Below, piece by piece: positions 4,895-11,310 of a stretch of DNA of 12,535 bases; position 1 is the stretch's first letter; the number at the start of each line of letters is the position of its first letter. The stretch is from an uncultured Mycoplasma sp. (GTDB lineage: Bacteria > Bacillota_I > Bacilli_A > RF39 > UBA660), in contig CANDSI010000013.1 in the NCBI GenBank assembly GCA_947388575.1, positions 1 to 12,535 of the forward strand, given 5' to 3'. The notes below the pieces were generated by a model, which did not search any database, was not told where the DNA came from, and saw only the letters and a list, made by a program, of their open reading frames with translations. The position numbers and the translations under genes are program-made.

Positions 4895-5147
4895 TTTTCC
4901 GTGCGATACTAATATCTTGACAAGGGAATCCCCAACTTAACACATCAAAATCGGGTAAAGCCTTTGCATCAATTTTTGATATATCACCATAATTCAAGTC
5001 TTCTGAAATATTATGTATAGCACAATATGACTTGATAGCATATTTATCTATTTCAGAGAACCCAACCACTTCATGTGGAATTTTCAATCTTTCTAATGCT
5101 TTCTCAAAAGCCCCTATTCCACTAAATAAACTAAATAATTTTAACAT
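4866..5147 (-). CDS. Methyltransferase N-terminal fragment (motifs I-IV)
   Basis: A 93-codon frame starting at the ATG at 5147. A TAA in frame directly before this ATG excludes an earlier start. AGGAGGAG lies 13 bases upstream, an unusually long gap. It holds the SAM-binding motif I (residues 4-14) and the catalytic Cys76 (GFPCQDIS), then runs out of homology after IAR and stops 11 codons later. It lacks motifs VI-X and the target recognition domain, so it should be inactive alone. It sits downstream of the relaxase, separated by the terminator at 5175-5203. Confidence 0.75.
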   Translation of the reverse strand: MLKLFSLFSGIGAFEKALERLKIPHEVVGFSEIDKYAIKSYCAIHNISEDLNYGDISKIDAKALPDFDVLSWGFPCQDISIARKNEWNQKRGN

Positions 5148-5174
5148 TTAATAATTCTATCTCCTCCTTTGTAT

Positions 5175-5203
5175 AAAAAAATACCTTAGGATATCCTAAG
5201 GTA
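5175..5203 (-). terminator. Rho-independent terminator after the relaxase
   Basis: A 22-bp perfect palindrome (5182-5203, core CCTTAGGATATCCTAAGG), followed on the minus strand by seven T (5181-5175). It starts 4 bases past the relaxase stop and separates the mob operon from the methyltransferase. Confidence 0.85.
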
Positions 5204-5206
5204 AAT

Positions 5207-6850
5207 TCAAGCTACTTTAATCTCACTATAGCCTTTATCAATTTCTTTCTTTTTATCTAGTACATATTGTACTAATTCTCTACCAGTTATATTTTTAATT
5301 AATTTATTATTTTCATCGTACAACTCATACTCTTTATCATCTACTAAATACAAAGTATAGTACTGATGCTTTTCATTAAAAGCTGTATATTTTTTTTTGA
5401 TATATACTTTTTCTTTTGTATATGGCAAATTAATGCAAAAATATTCGTCATTAGATAATTTATAATCAATTCTATTACTACCAAATTTTATATTATGAAT
5501 AAAAAGGCTAGAATTAGACAACTTTTCTTCTTTAATAGTATCTAAATGATTAAGTTCTCTTTGCAAGTCTAATACTTCTTTTTTTAGCTTATTAATAGTA
5601 ATTCTGTCTAATCTCGAAGCTTTGATTAATTGTTTCGCTTCATCTACAGAATGAATATTTAATTCGTTTTGAATACTCAAAAACAATTCTACTTCCGCTG
5701 GCAAAACATAATCTTCATCTATTTCTTTATAAGACATGGCATATTGATAATCTTTATATAATTTAATATAATCCTGTGCTTTTTCTGTTCTCTCAATTAT
5801 TTCATTAAACTTATCTTTATTCTTCTTTAAATCTTTATTTAAAGATTTTATTTGTAATCGTTTATTTTCAATTTGATTTTCTATATCATTGAAAGACTTT
5901 ATATTATATTTATCTAAATATTCTAATTGTTGCTTTAGCTGATAGTATCTTTTTATTTCTTCATACCTAGTTTTTTGGTATTGGCAATATCTCTTTCCTT
6001 CTATGGCTAATTGAGTTTTCTCTATCGCCTCTTTAGATTCATTCGCTTTTCTAAATAAAATACTATTGAATTCATTTTGCGAAGTCTTAATTCCCAGTAA
6101 TTTTATATTATTTTGTGATTGATAATATTTATATAAATTTTGTTCTGTATATTTTTTATCAATAGTGGATAATCTAGCAAATCTTTGCATTCCCATTATT
6201 TTGACTGAAATATACTTTCCTCTTTTTATCTCATATCCTGATATAGATAGTTCTTCTAAGAGTTCTTCTAAACTACTGCATTTTATAAGTAAATTTTCAA
6301 TATCCTCTTTAATTTTTTGTTTCCAATTTTGTTCTTTGTACTGATAATAGTAATCCCTATTCTTTATTTTGCTAAATGTTCGCTTAGGCATAATATAACA
6401 TCCATACTGGGCTGCAATTTTATCGCTAGTATTACTTAGTCCATATAATCCTTCTCTAGTATCTCCTAATCTATCATTTAGTTTCGTTCCATTTAAGTTA
6501 ATAGCATTTAGAGCTATATGATTATGTATATGACCTTTATCCATATGAGTACTAATTACACATTCATAATTTGGATATAGTTCCTGACAAAGCTTTTTAC
6601 CTATTCTATTTGCTTGTGCTGGTGTAATACTGTCATTTGGAGAAAAACTTTGAATAATGTGATAAGCTACTCGGTTTCCTTGCATATTAAATCTTTTTTG
6701 TGTCCTCATAAAATCTGATAAAGCGGTTTCTACATTACAATTTAAAGAAGATGCAACAGCTATTTTTTCACCATAATTTTTTTCATCCAGGATATATTCT
6801 ATTAAATCTTGTGGTGTACCATAGTGTGGTATTCTCTTAGTATATGGTAT
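5207..6850 (-). CDS. MobA-type relaxase (relaxase/mobilization nuclease family), probable ATA start
   Basis: This relaxase should nick one strand at oriT, stay bound to the 5' end and lead it into the recipient. The first ATG is at 6709 (500 codons), but the frame is open for 47 more codons. These encode family-typical sequence: PYTKRIPHYGTPQDLIEYIL, then SSLNC. The extension contains the likely catalytic Tyr (residue 19, in LIEYIL). It begins at an ATA codon (6850-6848) directly after the mobC stop, with AGGAGG 8 bases before it. Counting from there, residues 60-70 read AYHIIQSFSP and the metal-binding triad HIHNH is at 107-111. After about residue 180 the protein becomes Lys/Glu-rich with coiled-coil stretches (about 265-365 and 400-445) and a beta-rich tail. 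The position after mobC shows a mob operon with translational coupling. Confidence 0.88.
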   Translation of the reverse strand: MPYTKRIPHYGTPQDLIEYILDEKNYGEKIAVASSLNCNVETALSDFMRTQKRFNMQGNRVAYHIIQSFSPNDSITPAQANRIGKKLCQELYPNYECVISTHMDKGHIHNHIALNAINLNGTKLNDRLGDTREGLYGLSNTSDKIAAQYGCYIMPKRTFSKIKNRDYYYQYKEQNWKQKIKEDIENLLIKCSSLEELLEELSISGYEIKRGKYISVKIMGMQRFARLSTIDKKYTEQNLYKYYQSQNNIKLLGIKTSQNEFNSILFRKANESKEAIEKTQLAIEGKRYCQYQKTRYEEIKRYYQLKQQLEYLDKYNIKSFNDIENQIENKRLQIKSLNKDLKKNKDKFNEIIERTEKAQDYIKLYKDYQYAMSYKEIDEDYVLPAEVELFLSIQNELNIHSVDEAKQLIKASRLDRITINKLKKEVLDLQRELNHLDTIKEEKLSNSSLFIHNIKFGSNRIDYKLSNDEYFCINLPYTKEKVYIKKKYTAFNEKHQYYTLYLVDDKEYELYDENNKLIKNITGRELVQYVLDKKKEIDKGYSEIKVA

Positions 6851-6853
6851 TTC

Positions 6854-7246
6854 CTATTCCTCCTGTACTTTTTTTCGATTTACTTCTTGCCAAACATCTA
6901 AGTCTAGTTTTTTATCAATTAACTTTAACATATTCTTTTGATTTCTCATAATATTTACTAGCATTAATTTTATGTTTTGAACTGTCATATCATCTATCTG
7001 CGTATTATATTTTATAATATGTCTTATATCTTTTAAGATTTTCTTTAATTCTTTTGTATTGCTTGCATAAGAATCGTAAATTAATTTTTGATTTTTTATA
7101 TCCGTGAAAGTAATTTTTTCATAAATGGACGCATCAATTAAGTATTTAGATAAATCTTTATATCCATAGCTTTTAGCTTTTGCTTTTATTAAACATTTTT
7201 CGTCTTCTGTCACTCTAGCTTTAATAATTTTCGTTTTGTTCACCAT
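6854..7246 (-). CDS. MobC-like relaxosome accessory protein (ribbon-helix-helix)
   Basis: A 130-residue protein expected to bind oriT and help the relaxase melt and nick DNA. Residues about 6-42 show a ribbon-helix-helix start, with a beta strand KIIKARVTEDEKCLIKAKAK and helix GYKDLSKYLIDASI, as in MobC-family proteins. The remainder (about 60-118) is helical and probably mediates oligomerisation or relaxase contact. The frame opens at a TTG (7261), but the ATG at 7246 has AAAGGA at about 7258-7253 at proper spacing and is preferred. Its last codons carry the Shine-Dalgarno of the relaxase (GGAGGA before TAG), so the two genes are coupled. It follows the 202-206-aa unknown gene closely. Confidence 0.82.
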   Translation of the reverse strand: MVNKTKIIKARVTEDEKCLIKAKAKSYGYKDLSKYLIDASIYEKITFTDIKNQKLIYDSYASNTKELKKILKDIRHIIKYNTQIDDMTVQNIKLMLVNIMRNQKNMLKLIDKKLDLDVWQEVNRKKVQEE

Positions 7247-7280
7247 TAATTTTCCTTTCAAGTTTTAATATTAGTATGCT

Positions 7281-7889
7281 TTATAGAAAAATATCATATG
7301 GATAACCCTCTACTATATATTTTTCTGTAAGTTCCATTTTGTAATCTTCTAATAGTTCCAAATATTTCTGTTTAAAACATTTTTTGCATAACCATTCTAC
7401 TCCATGTCTTGAAATTTTATATTTTCCATTTTCTTTAAATCTGTAATTTTCATTTTCCTTTATCATTTTTGATATAGCTTTTCTTATAGTATCACTTTTT
7501 CTGTTAAAATACTGTTCTAACTCTATTACATACATATCATTTTCCCAAAAAGATTTTCTATCAACTTGTAGTAATTCTTCATACTGTGCCATTCTAGTAA
7601 TAAAGAATTCTATATCAGCATCAATCATTTTTTTTTCATTTTGAAAATATACATATTTTAGCCAGTAGAATCCTTCAATCAAAATATAATTTTTATAACC
7701 TTTTGCCATTTTACTTTTCCATCTACACTTTGGATGCTTTTTACTCATAATTTCTATAGCTTTTCGCAATCCTTTCTCTGTGAGATTTCCGCCTTTTTTG
7801 GTTGTTATATTTAATACTTTTAACTTTTCTAAAATTCTATCATAAGATAGAAAAATGCTTTCTAATTCCTTTTCTATATCTGTAATCAT
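7281..7889 (-). CDS. Hypothetical protein at the head of the mob operon
   Basis: An uncharacterised protein of 202 residues from the ATG at 7889; a TTG at 7901 would give 206 but has no binding site. GGAAAA just upstream of the ATG is a weak site. It is Lys/Glu-rich, helical and soluble. Two segments look like winged-helix or HTH folds: about residues 28-60 (TTKKGGNLTEKGLRKAIEIM) and about 120-165, where LEQYFNRKSDTIRKAISKMI is followed by KYKISRHGVEWL. It may be a DNA-binding protein. Its stop is about 35 bases from the mobC ATG, so all three mob-region genes are likely cotranscribed. A role in oriT processing, replication or regulation is possible, but no family is recognised. Confidence 0.65.
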   Translation of the reverse strand: MITDIEKELESIFLSYDRILEKLKVLNITTKKGGNLTEKGLRKAIEIMSKKHPKCRWKSKMAKGYKNYILIEGFYWLKYVYFQNEKKMIDADIEFFITRMAQYEELLQVDRKSFWENDMYVIELEQYFNRKSDTIRKAISKMIKENENYRFKENGKYKISRHGVEWLCKKCFKQKYLELLEDYKMELTEKYIVEGYPYDIFL

Positions 7890-7907
7890 AATTTTTTCCA
7901 AAAATAA

Positions 7908-7941
7908 AGATACAATTTTCTAAAAAAAGAAAATCATATCT
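7908..7941. repeat. 34-bp interrupted inverted repeat upstream of the mob operon
   Basis: AGATA-CA-ATTTTCT (7908-7921) and AGAAAAT-CA-TATCT (7928-7941) are symmetric, with only the CA/CA positions unpaired, around an A6 loop. On the minus strand the stem is followed by a T-rich stretch (TTATTTTT). It may terminate the 66-aa gene upstream, act as an operator, or serve as a relaxosome binding site. Confidence 0.5.
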
Positions 7942-7971
7942 TGTCTAATTATTTTCAACTTTTTTGTACTC

Positions 7972-8172
7972 CTAGTCTAAATTAAATTCGCTATATACAT
8001 AGTAAGTAATTTTATCTTCAAATTCTACTTTAGAATATTTTAATTTTCTAATACTCTCCGGAGCATCTTCTACCATCCCTGTATATATCTCTTTTCCATC
8101 TAGAATAACCTTAATATCTAAAAGTCTTCCCGCACCAATTGACGAATATACTTTTTTTTCTTCACTTACCAT
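7972..8172 (-). CDS. Small hypothetical protein, 66 aa
   Basis: A short protein, probably mostly beta strand, that I cannot name. It has the runs SSIGAGRLLDIKVILDGKEI and VEFEDKITYYVYSEF. There is no Cys pair, membrane segment or signal peptide. The ATG at 8172 has a GGAGGA site 11 bases upstream on the minus strand. It follows the 74-aa gene by 26 bases and precedes the inverted repeat at 7908-7941, so it is likely the last gene of a small accessory operon. Function unknown. Confidence 0.62.
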   Translation of the reverse strand: MVSEEKKVYSSIGAGRLLDIKVILDGKEIYTGMVEDAPESIRKLKYSKVEFEDKITYYVYSEFNLD

Positions 8173-8198
8173 AATTCTTAATCCTCCTATGCTTTACT

Positions 8199-8423
8199 TT
8201 ATATATACTTAGATAATATTCTTATTACATGTTCTACCCAATCACGTGAAATATGTTCATTGTACTTATATATTGTAATTGCATCATTTATTGCACCTAT
8301 ATACATATGTGCCTTATAATACCCTGGATTTTCACAGAATTCGTCAATTGTTCCTTTAGAATACGTTAGTTGATATCCATTAGGTGGGCATTTTTCTTTT
8401 TCGGGAATGTAAAACTTTTTCAT
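8199..8423 (-). CDS. Small hypothetical protein, 74 aa
   Basis: A short unknown protein. It starts at an ATG (8423) with AGGAGATG a few bases upstream, a good site. The sequence has a Pro/Gly-rich N-terminus (KEKCPPNGYQLTYSKGTIDE), two Cys (about 12 and 30) and a helical C-terminus ending RDWVEHVIRILSKYI. No domain is recognised. It lies between two other unknown genes on the same strand, downstream of the 151-aa gene by 65 bases. It is probably carried in one accessory transcript with its neighbours. Confidence 0.62.
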   Translation of the reverse strand: MKKFYIPEKEKCPPNGYQLTYSKGTIDEFCENPGYYKAHMYIGAINDAITIYKYNEHISRDWVEHVIRILSKYI

Positions 8424-8488
8424 TTCTTCATCTCCTATTTGTATTAACTTTATTTATCCTACCATAGAAATGAATCTGTAACAAAATT

Positions 8489-8944
8489 TTATAAAGGTAT
8501 CTTTTCTTCTGTAATAATTATTTGTGGATTCATTATTAATATCGACTCACAGTCCCAACCAAATAATTGAAAATATAATTCATCGGTTTCTCCAATAAAA
8601 ACTTCTATCGCATCATATTTTTTTGATAATCTTTCAAAATCTAGTTTTGTATATAAATTATCTCTGTAGCCTCTTCTTTTATCGTCTAATTTTGGTAAAT
8701 CCTCTAACTGTTTACAATTGTTAATACTTAGTATTCTTGCTTTGTCATCTATTGAGAATATTATGTATTTATTCAAATCAATATCATATCCCTGTTTTAT
8801 GCAATAATTTTTCCATGAATAATTAGAGTCTACTCGACTAGCCCAAAAACCTCCATACGGTTTTGTGGGTATTCTAGAATCATTGCTTATTACCTCAAAT
8901 CTATTTATCTCAAATTTATCATTTCCATAGTGTATATATCTCAT
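8489..8944 (-). CDS. Hypothetical protein; possible ADP-ribosyltransferase-like fold
   Basis: A 151-residue protein of unknown function. The start is the ATG at 8944 with GAAGGA upstream. The N-terminus MRYIHYGNDKFEINRFEVI, then KPYGGFWAS (about 28-36), has an aromatic-His-x-Gly opening and a 'K-P-x-G-G-hydrophobic-W-A-S' strand. These resemble elements of small ART-like enzymes, where His sits on the first NAD-contacting strand. The C-terminal half has YDAIEVFIGE, then ELYFQLFGWDCESILIMNP, a conserved-looking block with acidic residues. This is a weak resemblance by pattern only; a non-enzymatic phage-type protein is equally possible. A promoter with an extended -10 at 9067-9075 could drive it and the two small genes after it. 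Confidence 0.6.
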   Translation of the reverse strand: MRYIHYGNDKFEINRFEVISNDSRIPTKPYGGFWASRVDSNYSWKNYCIKQGYDIDLNKYIIFSIDDKARILSINNCKQLEDLPKLDDKRRGYRDNLYTKLDFERLSKKYDAIEVFIGETDELYFQLFGWDCESILIMNPQIIITEEKIPL

Positions 8945-9066
8945 CTATATAGTCCTTCATTTTAGTTTTTCCTATTAATTTGTATTGTTATTCGACTTAT
9001 CTTATTATTTTTGTTTTGACTACTTCTAAAATATTTTAATTTTAATTTATTCTTATTGCTAAAGAG

Positions 9067-9075
9067 ATTATATCA
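9067..9075 (-). promoter_or_regulatory. Extended -10 promoter for the 8944-leftward genes
   Basis: On the minus strand, TGATATAAT (9075-9067) is a full extended -10. The -35 at 9095-9090 (TGGAAT, 17-base spacing) is poor, as is usual for extended -10 promoters. It would start RNA near 9060, about 115 bases before the ATG at 8944. Confidence 0.45.
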
Positions 9076-9109
9076 TAGAATCATTATATATTCCATCTAT
9101 TCCTAACAA

Positions 9110-9273
9110 AAAATTAATTCTAGCGATAGCGAAGGATTAATTAAAAAGCAAAATTTTATTTTGCGTCGAAAAAACATGGCATTTTTGAGTGCCTTTTTTT
9201 CGCCAGCATGGTCCACAGGACCACAAATCGCTGTTTAGGGAAAAACCCTAATACCTTTTTTTAGCCCGCTGGG
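9110..9273. other. Structured non-coding block; candidate oriT or single-strand origin
   Basis: The 422-base gap 8945-9366 has no gene, but this part is packed with dyads and is visibly richer in G+C. A 9-pair stem (about 9112-9142) encloses the tandem TAGCGA hexamers at 9121-9132. GCAAAAT/ATTTTGC pairs at 9148-9164. CGAAAAAA/TTTTTTCG pairs at 9167-9202, with GGCA/TGCC inside. TGGTCC-ACA-GGACCA lies at 9209-9223. TTAGGG-A5-CCCTAA lies at 9235-9251. The outer pair CCAGC (9203-9207) / GCTGG (9268-9272) closes a branched fold over the last two hairpins. AGCGAT (9122-9127) also complements ATCGCT (9227-9232). An element carrying a relaxase needs an oriT, and this is the only obvious candidate. 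A replication origin or a structured RNA are alternatives. Confidence 0.5.
9178..9200 (+). terminator. Terminator-like hairpin inside the structured block
   Basis: GGCA (9178-9181) and TGCC (9190-9193) enclose 8 bases and are followed by T7 (9194-9200). The surrounding A/T arms extend the stem and give a T run on the minus strand too. It may simply insulate the block from transcription on both sides. Confidence 0.45.
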
Positions 9274-9296
9274 AGAAATTCTTTCAAGTTATTTTT

Positions 9297-9321
9297 AAAA
9301 AAAATGAAGCAAAAATGCTCC
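9297..9321 (-). terminator. Terminator of the 9367-12535 operon
   Basis: On the minus strand, GGAGC (9321-9317) and GCTTC (9310-9306) pair with one G:T around ATTTTT and run into eight T (9304-9297). It lies 46 bases after the stop at 9367, at the end of the three-gene operon. The stem is short, so its strength is uncertain. Confidence 0.5.
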
Positions 9322-9366
9322 ACTTAATTTCACTTTTCTCTTGTATAGTATTCATATAATCCCCCT

Positions 9367-10269
9367 TTAACCACAGATTTCTAAATTATATTCTTCATCT
9401 ACAGTATTTGTATCATAAGTGTTTTTATTTAATTCAACTTCTAATCTACATTTATAAAGTACATCAGAACTCAACTCATTTAAACTATGTTTAATAACAT
9501 TAGCAGCTGATACTATTTCACTAATAGTTGGTGTTTTTTCTTGTCTTTCTCTTTCCATTACCATTTGGTCAATATAGCTTTCTGTATCAAAAGAATTAGA
9601 TATATAATTAAGATTTCTTATAACTCTTGATACATCATAACTAAAAATATCAATTTCAAAGGAATAACTTATATTAGCATTTATATCTTTAGATAATTTT
9701 AAATAGTTATCTGTATTTATTTGTGCTTTCCACCCACAATTTTCAATAATTGATTTCAATTTGTTAAGAGGTATTTTATCAATATTTATATAAGCTCTTT
9801 CGTTATAATATTTGCCTATTTTTAGTTCTTTAAAAATTCTATCTCTATCACTAAATCTAGTTTCCAAATACTTCTGACTTAATAATTCATTTTCTAAATT
9901 TCTAAATGAATTATTATAATAACTTCTAAAACCTTGTAAGTTATAGTGAGCAATACCTTCACAGGCATAAATAAAAAAGTGGTACATTTCCTCGGTTAAA
10001 CCATCTAATGTTCCACTTTTTTGTAACTTTCTATATGCCTTTATAATTTTTTCAAAAGGATATACACTATTTCCATCGTAAAGTATATCGGATTTCAGCT
10101 TGTTTTTATCAATGTATTCTTGTATCAATAGTCTGTCTTGCGATTCATTACCTGTTAATTCTAAATTTTCGATTATCGCTTTTTCGTTTTGAATGATAGT
10201 ATTACTTCCACATAAAGTAATAGTTTTTCCATTCAAATTTGTTTCAACATGATTTAATAATTTAATCAC
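9367..10269 (-). CDS. Hypothetical protein, third gene of the LPD1 operon
   Basis: A protein of about 300 residues, function unknown. No ATG starts the frame. GTG at 10269 is the nominal start, but it lies inside the strong Shine-Dalgarno AAAGGGGTGAT, so an odd start (such as ATT at 10266) or a few codons' difference is possible. The protein is soluble. Its C-terminal region (about residues 205-270) has SYDVSRVIRNLNYISNSFDT, ESYIDQM, then P-x-I-S-E, then IKHSLNEL. I recall this layout (Phe-Asp-x-Glu-x-Tyr, an arginine, Pro, then an amphipathic helix) from associated domains of polyvalent mobile-element proteins, but I cannot name the domain securely. It follows the 338-aa gene by 8 bases, so the two are cotranscribed and probably translationally coupled. 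A terminator-like hairpin follows at 9297-9321. Confidence 0.7.
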   Translation of the reverse strand: MIKLLNHVETNLNGKTITLCGSNTIIQNEKAIIENLELTGNESQDRLLIQEYIDKNKLKSDILYDGNSVYPFEKIIKAYRKLQKSGTLDGLTEEMYHFFIYACEGIAHYNLQGFRSYYNNSFRNLENELLSQKYLETRFSDRDRIFKELKIGKYYNERAYINIDKIPLNKLKSIIENCGWKAQINTDNYLKLSKDINANISYSFEIDIFSYDVSRVIRNLNYISNSFDTESYIDQMVMERERQEKTPTISEIVSAANVIKHSLNELSSDVLYKCRLEVELNKNTYDTNTVDEEYNLEICG

Positions 10270-10277
10270 CCCTTTAT

Positions 10278-11294
10278 CTAAATATCTATATCATATTCAT
10301 TTTCTTTTAAGTCTAATAATTCCTTATCCTCATAAATTATCTTTTTCTTATATTCTATTTTGGCTACTTCCTTTATAAATAAATTATCTTGCTCTCTCCC
10401 CCATATATCTTTAAATAATCCTTCAACTTTAGCTCTAACTTTTAAATTTTGAATATGCGATTCGTAGAAATCTAAACTTTCTAATATTTTTTTAGGATAT
10501 TTAAAATCAACTAATTCGCTATTATGTTTTAATGTTATCGTTACCATTTGTGCATCTAAATCTTTTATAGATTGAATTATATCATGTTTCTTTTTATATT
10601 CATTATTTGGGTTATCTTTTAATTCTTGTAATAGAGTATTTCTTAACTGTTGTTTTAATAAAAGCACTCCTAAATGTTCTTTTACAGACACCTCATTATA
10701 TTTATTATTAAAATATATAGATTCAATTTTCTCTTTATTATTTATATATCCATCAAAAATTTTTTGAGTAGTTTCTATAGGATTTTGAATATATTTTATA
10801 ATAAGAGTTTTAATATCATTTTCGTAGCATTTACTATTTATAGAAAAATATATTTCAGATTCTTTCTCATCATGTATATAGTCATTTACAATATTATTTT
10901 TGATATTATCATAGTTGCACTCATCTACTATATATTTATCAAACACATTTTTACCAATATTCATCAGTTGTAGTTTATTTTCTTCTATATATCTATTCAA
11001 ATATATATTAGCACCATCTTTAATATTTTTAGCAACCTCTTCTATAGGACCTTCGTAATAATTACTATACATATCTTCATCATATTTAGAATGAAGGTCA
11101 TATTTTGAACCATATAATTTTTTAGTAATTTTTTCAAAAAAACCTATAAAATGTAATTCGTTTCCATATTCAAATTCTCCATAAGAAGGCTTATATAGGA
11201 AATCAATATTGTCATTATATTTTATTTTTAACATGGTATATTTCCCTATTTTTTCTATGGATTTAGAACTGTCTAAAAATTCATCAATATTCAA
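10278..11294 (-). CDS. Hypothetical protein, second gene of the LPD1 operon (TTG start)
   Basis: A protein of 338 residues with no recognised domain. The start is a TTG (11294-11292) with AAAGGAG 8 bases upstream, a strong site, so the non-ATG start is credible. The N-terminal 90 residues are mixed strand/helix and Tyr-rich. Residues about 90-200 are helical with many Lys and Asn. Residues 200-330 are predominantly helical, with an amphipathic stretch (VSVKEHLGVLLLKQQLRNTL) and a possible coiled coil. The tail is acidic. There is no signal peptide or membrane segment. It begins 16 bases after the LPD1-protein stop and ends 8 bases before the next frame, so it is the middle gene of one operon. 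It may act with the LPD1/zincin protein, by association only. Confidence 0.7.
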   Translation of the reverse strand: MNIDEFLDSSKSIEKIGKYTMLKIKYNDNIDFLYKPSYGEFEYGNELHFIGFFEKITKKLYGSKYDLHSKYDEDMYSNYYEGPIEEVAKNIKDGANIYLNRYIEENKLQLMNIGKNVFDKYIVDECNYDNIKNNIVNDYIHDEKESEIYFSINSKCYENDIKTLIIKYIQNPIETTQKIFDGYINNKEKIESIYFNNKYNEVSVKEHLGVLLLKQQLRNTLLQELKDNPNNEYKKKHDIIQSIKDLDAQMVTITLKHNSELVDFKYPKKILESLDFYESHIQNLKVRAKVEGLFKDIWGREQDNLFIKEVAKIEYKKKIIYEDKELLDLKENEYDIDI

Positions 11295-11310
11295 TAAAAT
11301 TTCTCCTTTA

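Larger units (their letters stand above)
3779..5147 (-). pseudogene. C5-cytosine DNA methyltransferase, frameshifted
   Basis: Read together, the two overlapping minus-strand frames make one m5C methyltransferase, which would add a methyl group to cytosine within a short target. Motif I (FSLFSGIGAF), the catalytic PCQ loop of motif IV (Cys76), ENV of motif VI, QNRERVF of motif VIII, the RKLTPLECWRLMGF block (motif IX) and AGNSIV (motif X) occur in the right order. The break is at an A5 run (4898-4894). Removing one A joins the frames as ISIARKMSGIRKG, a normal family sequence. No restriction endonuclease is nearby, so it is an orphan enzyme, probably anti-restriction for the element. The cause could be a real pseudogene, phase variation, ribosomal slippage or a sequencing error. 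No binding site of note precedes the internal ATG at 4894. Confidence 0.8.

Noticed and set aside
3779..5147. A natural two-subunit methyltransferase
   Set aside because: Two-subunit m5C enzymes exist, but here the break sits at an A5 run, one base restores perfect family sequence, and the second ATG has no good binding site. Frameshift is the simpler reading.
9110..9273. CRISPR array or retron RNA
   Set aside because: The repeats are inverted, not regularly spaced direct repeats. No cas gene and no reverse transcriptase are in the window.
9341..9366. A + strand promoter around TATAAT at 9355-9360
   Set aside because: No acceptable -35 is present and the only downstream + strand frames are antisense shadows.
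10674..10973. A 99-codon + strand frame rich in Phe, Ile and Tyr
   Set aside because: It is antisense to the 338-aa gene and looks like a membrane protein only because of A+T-rich antisense composition.
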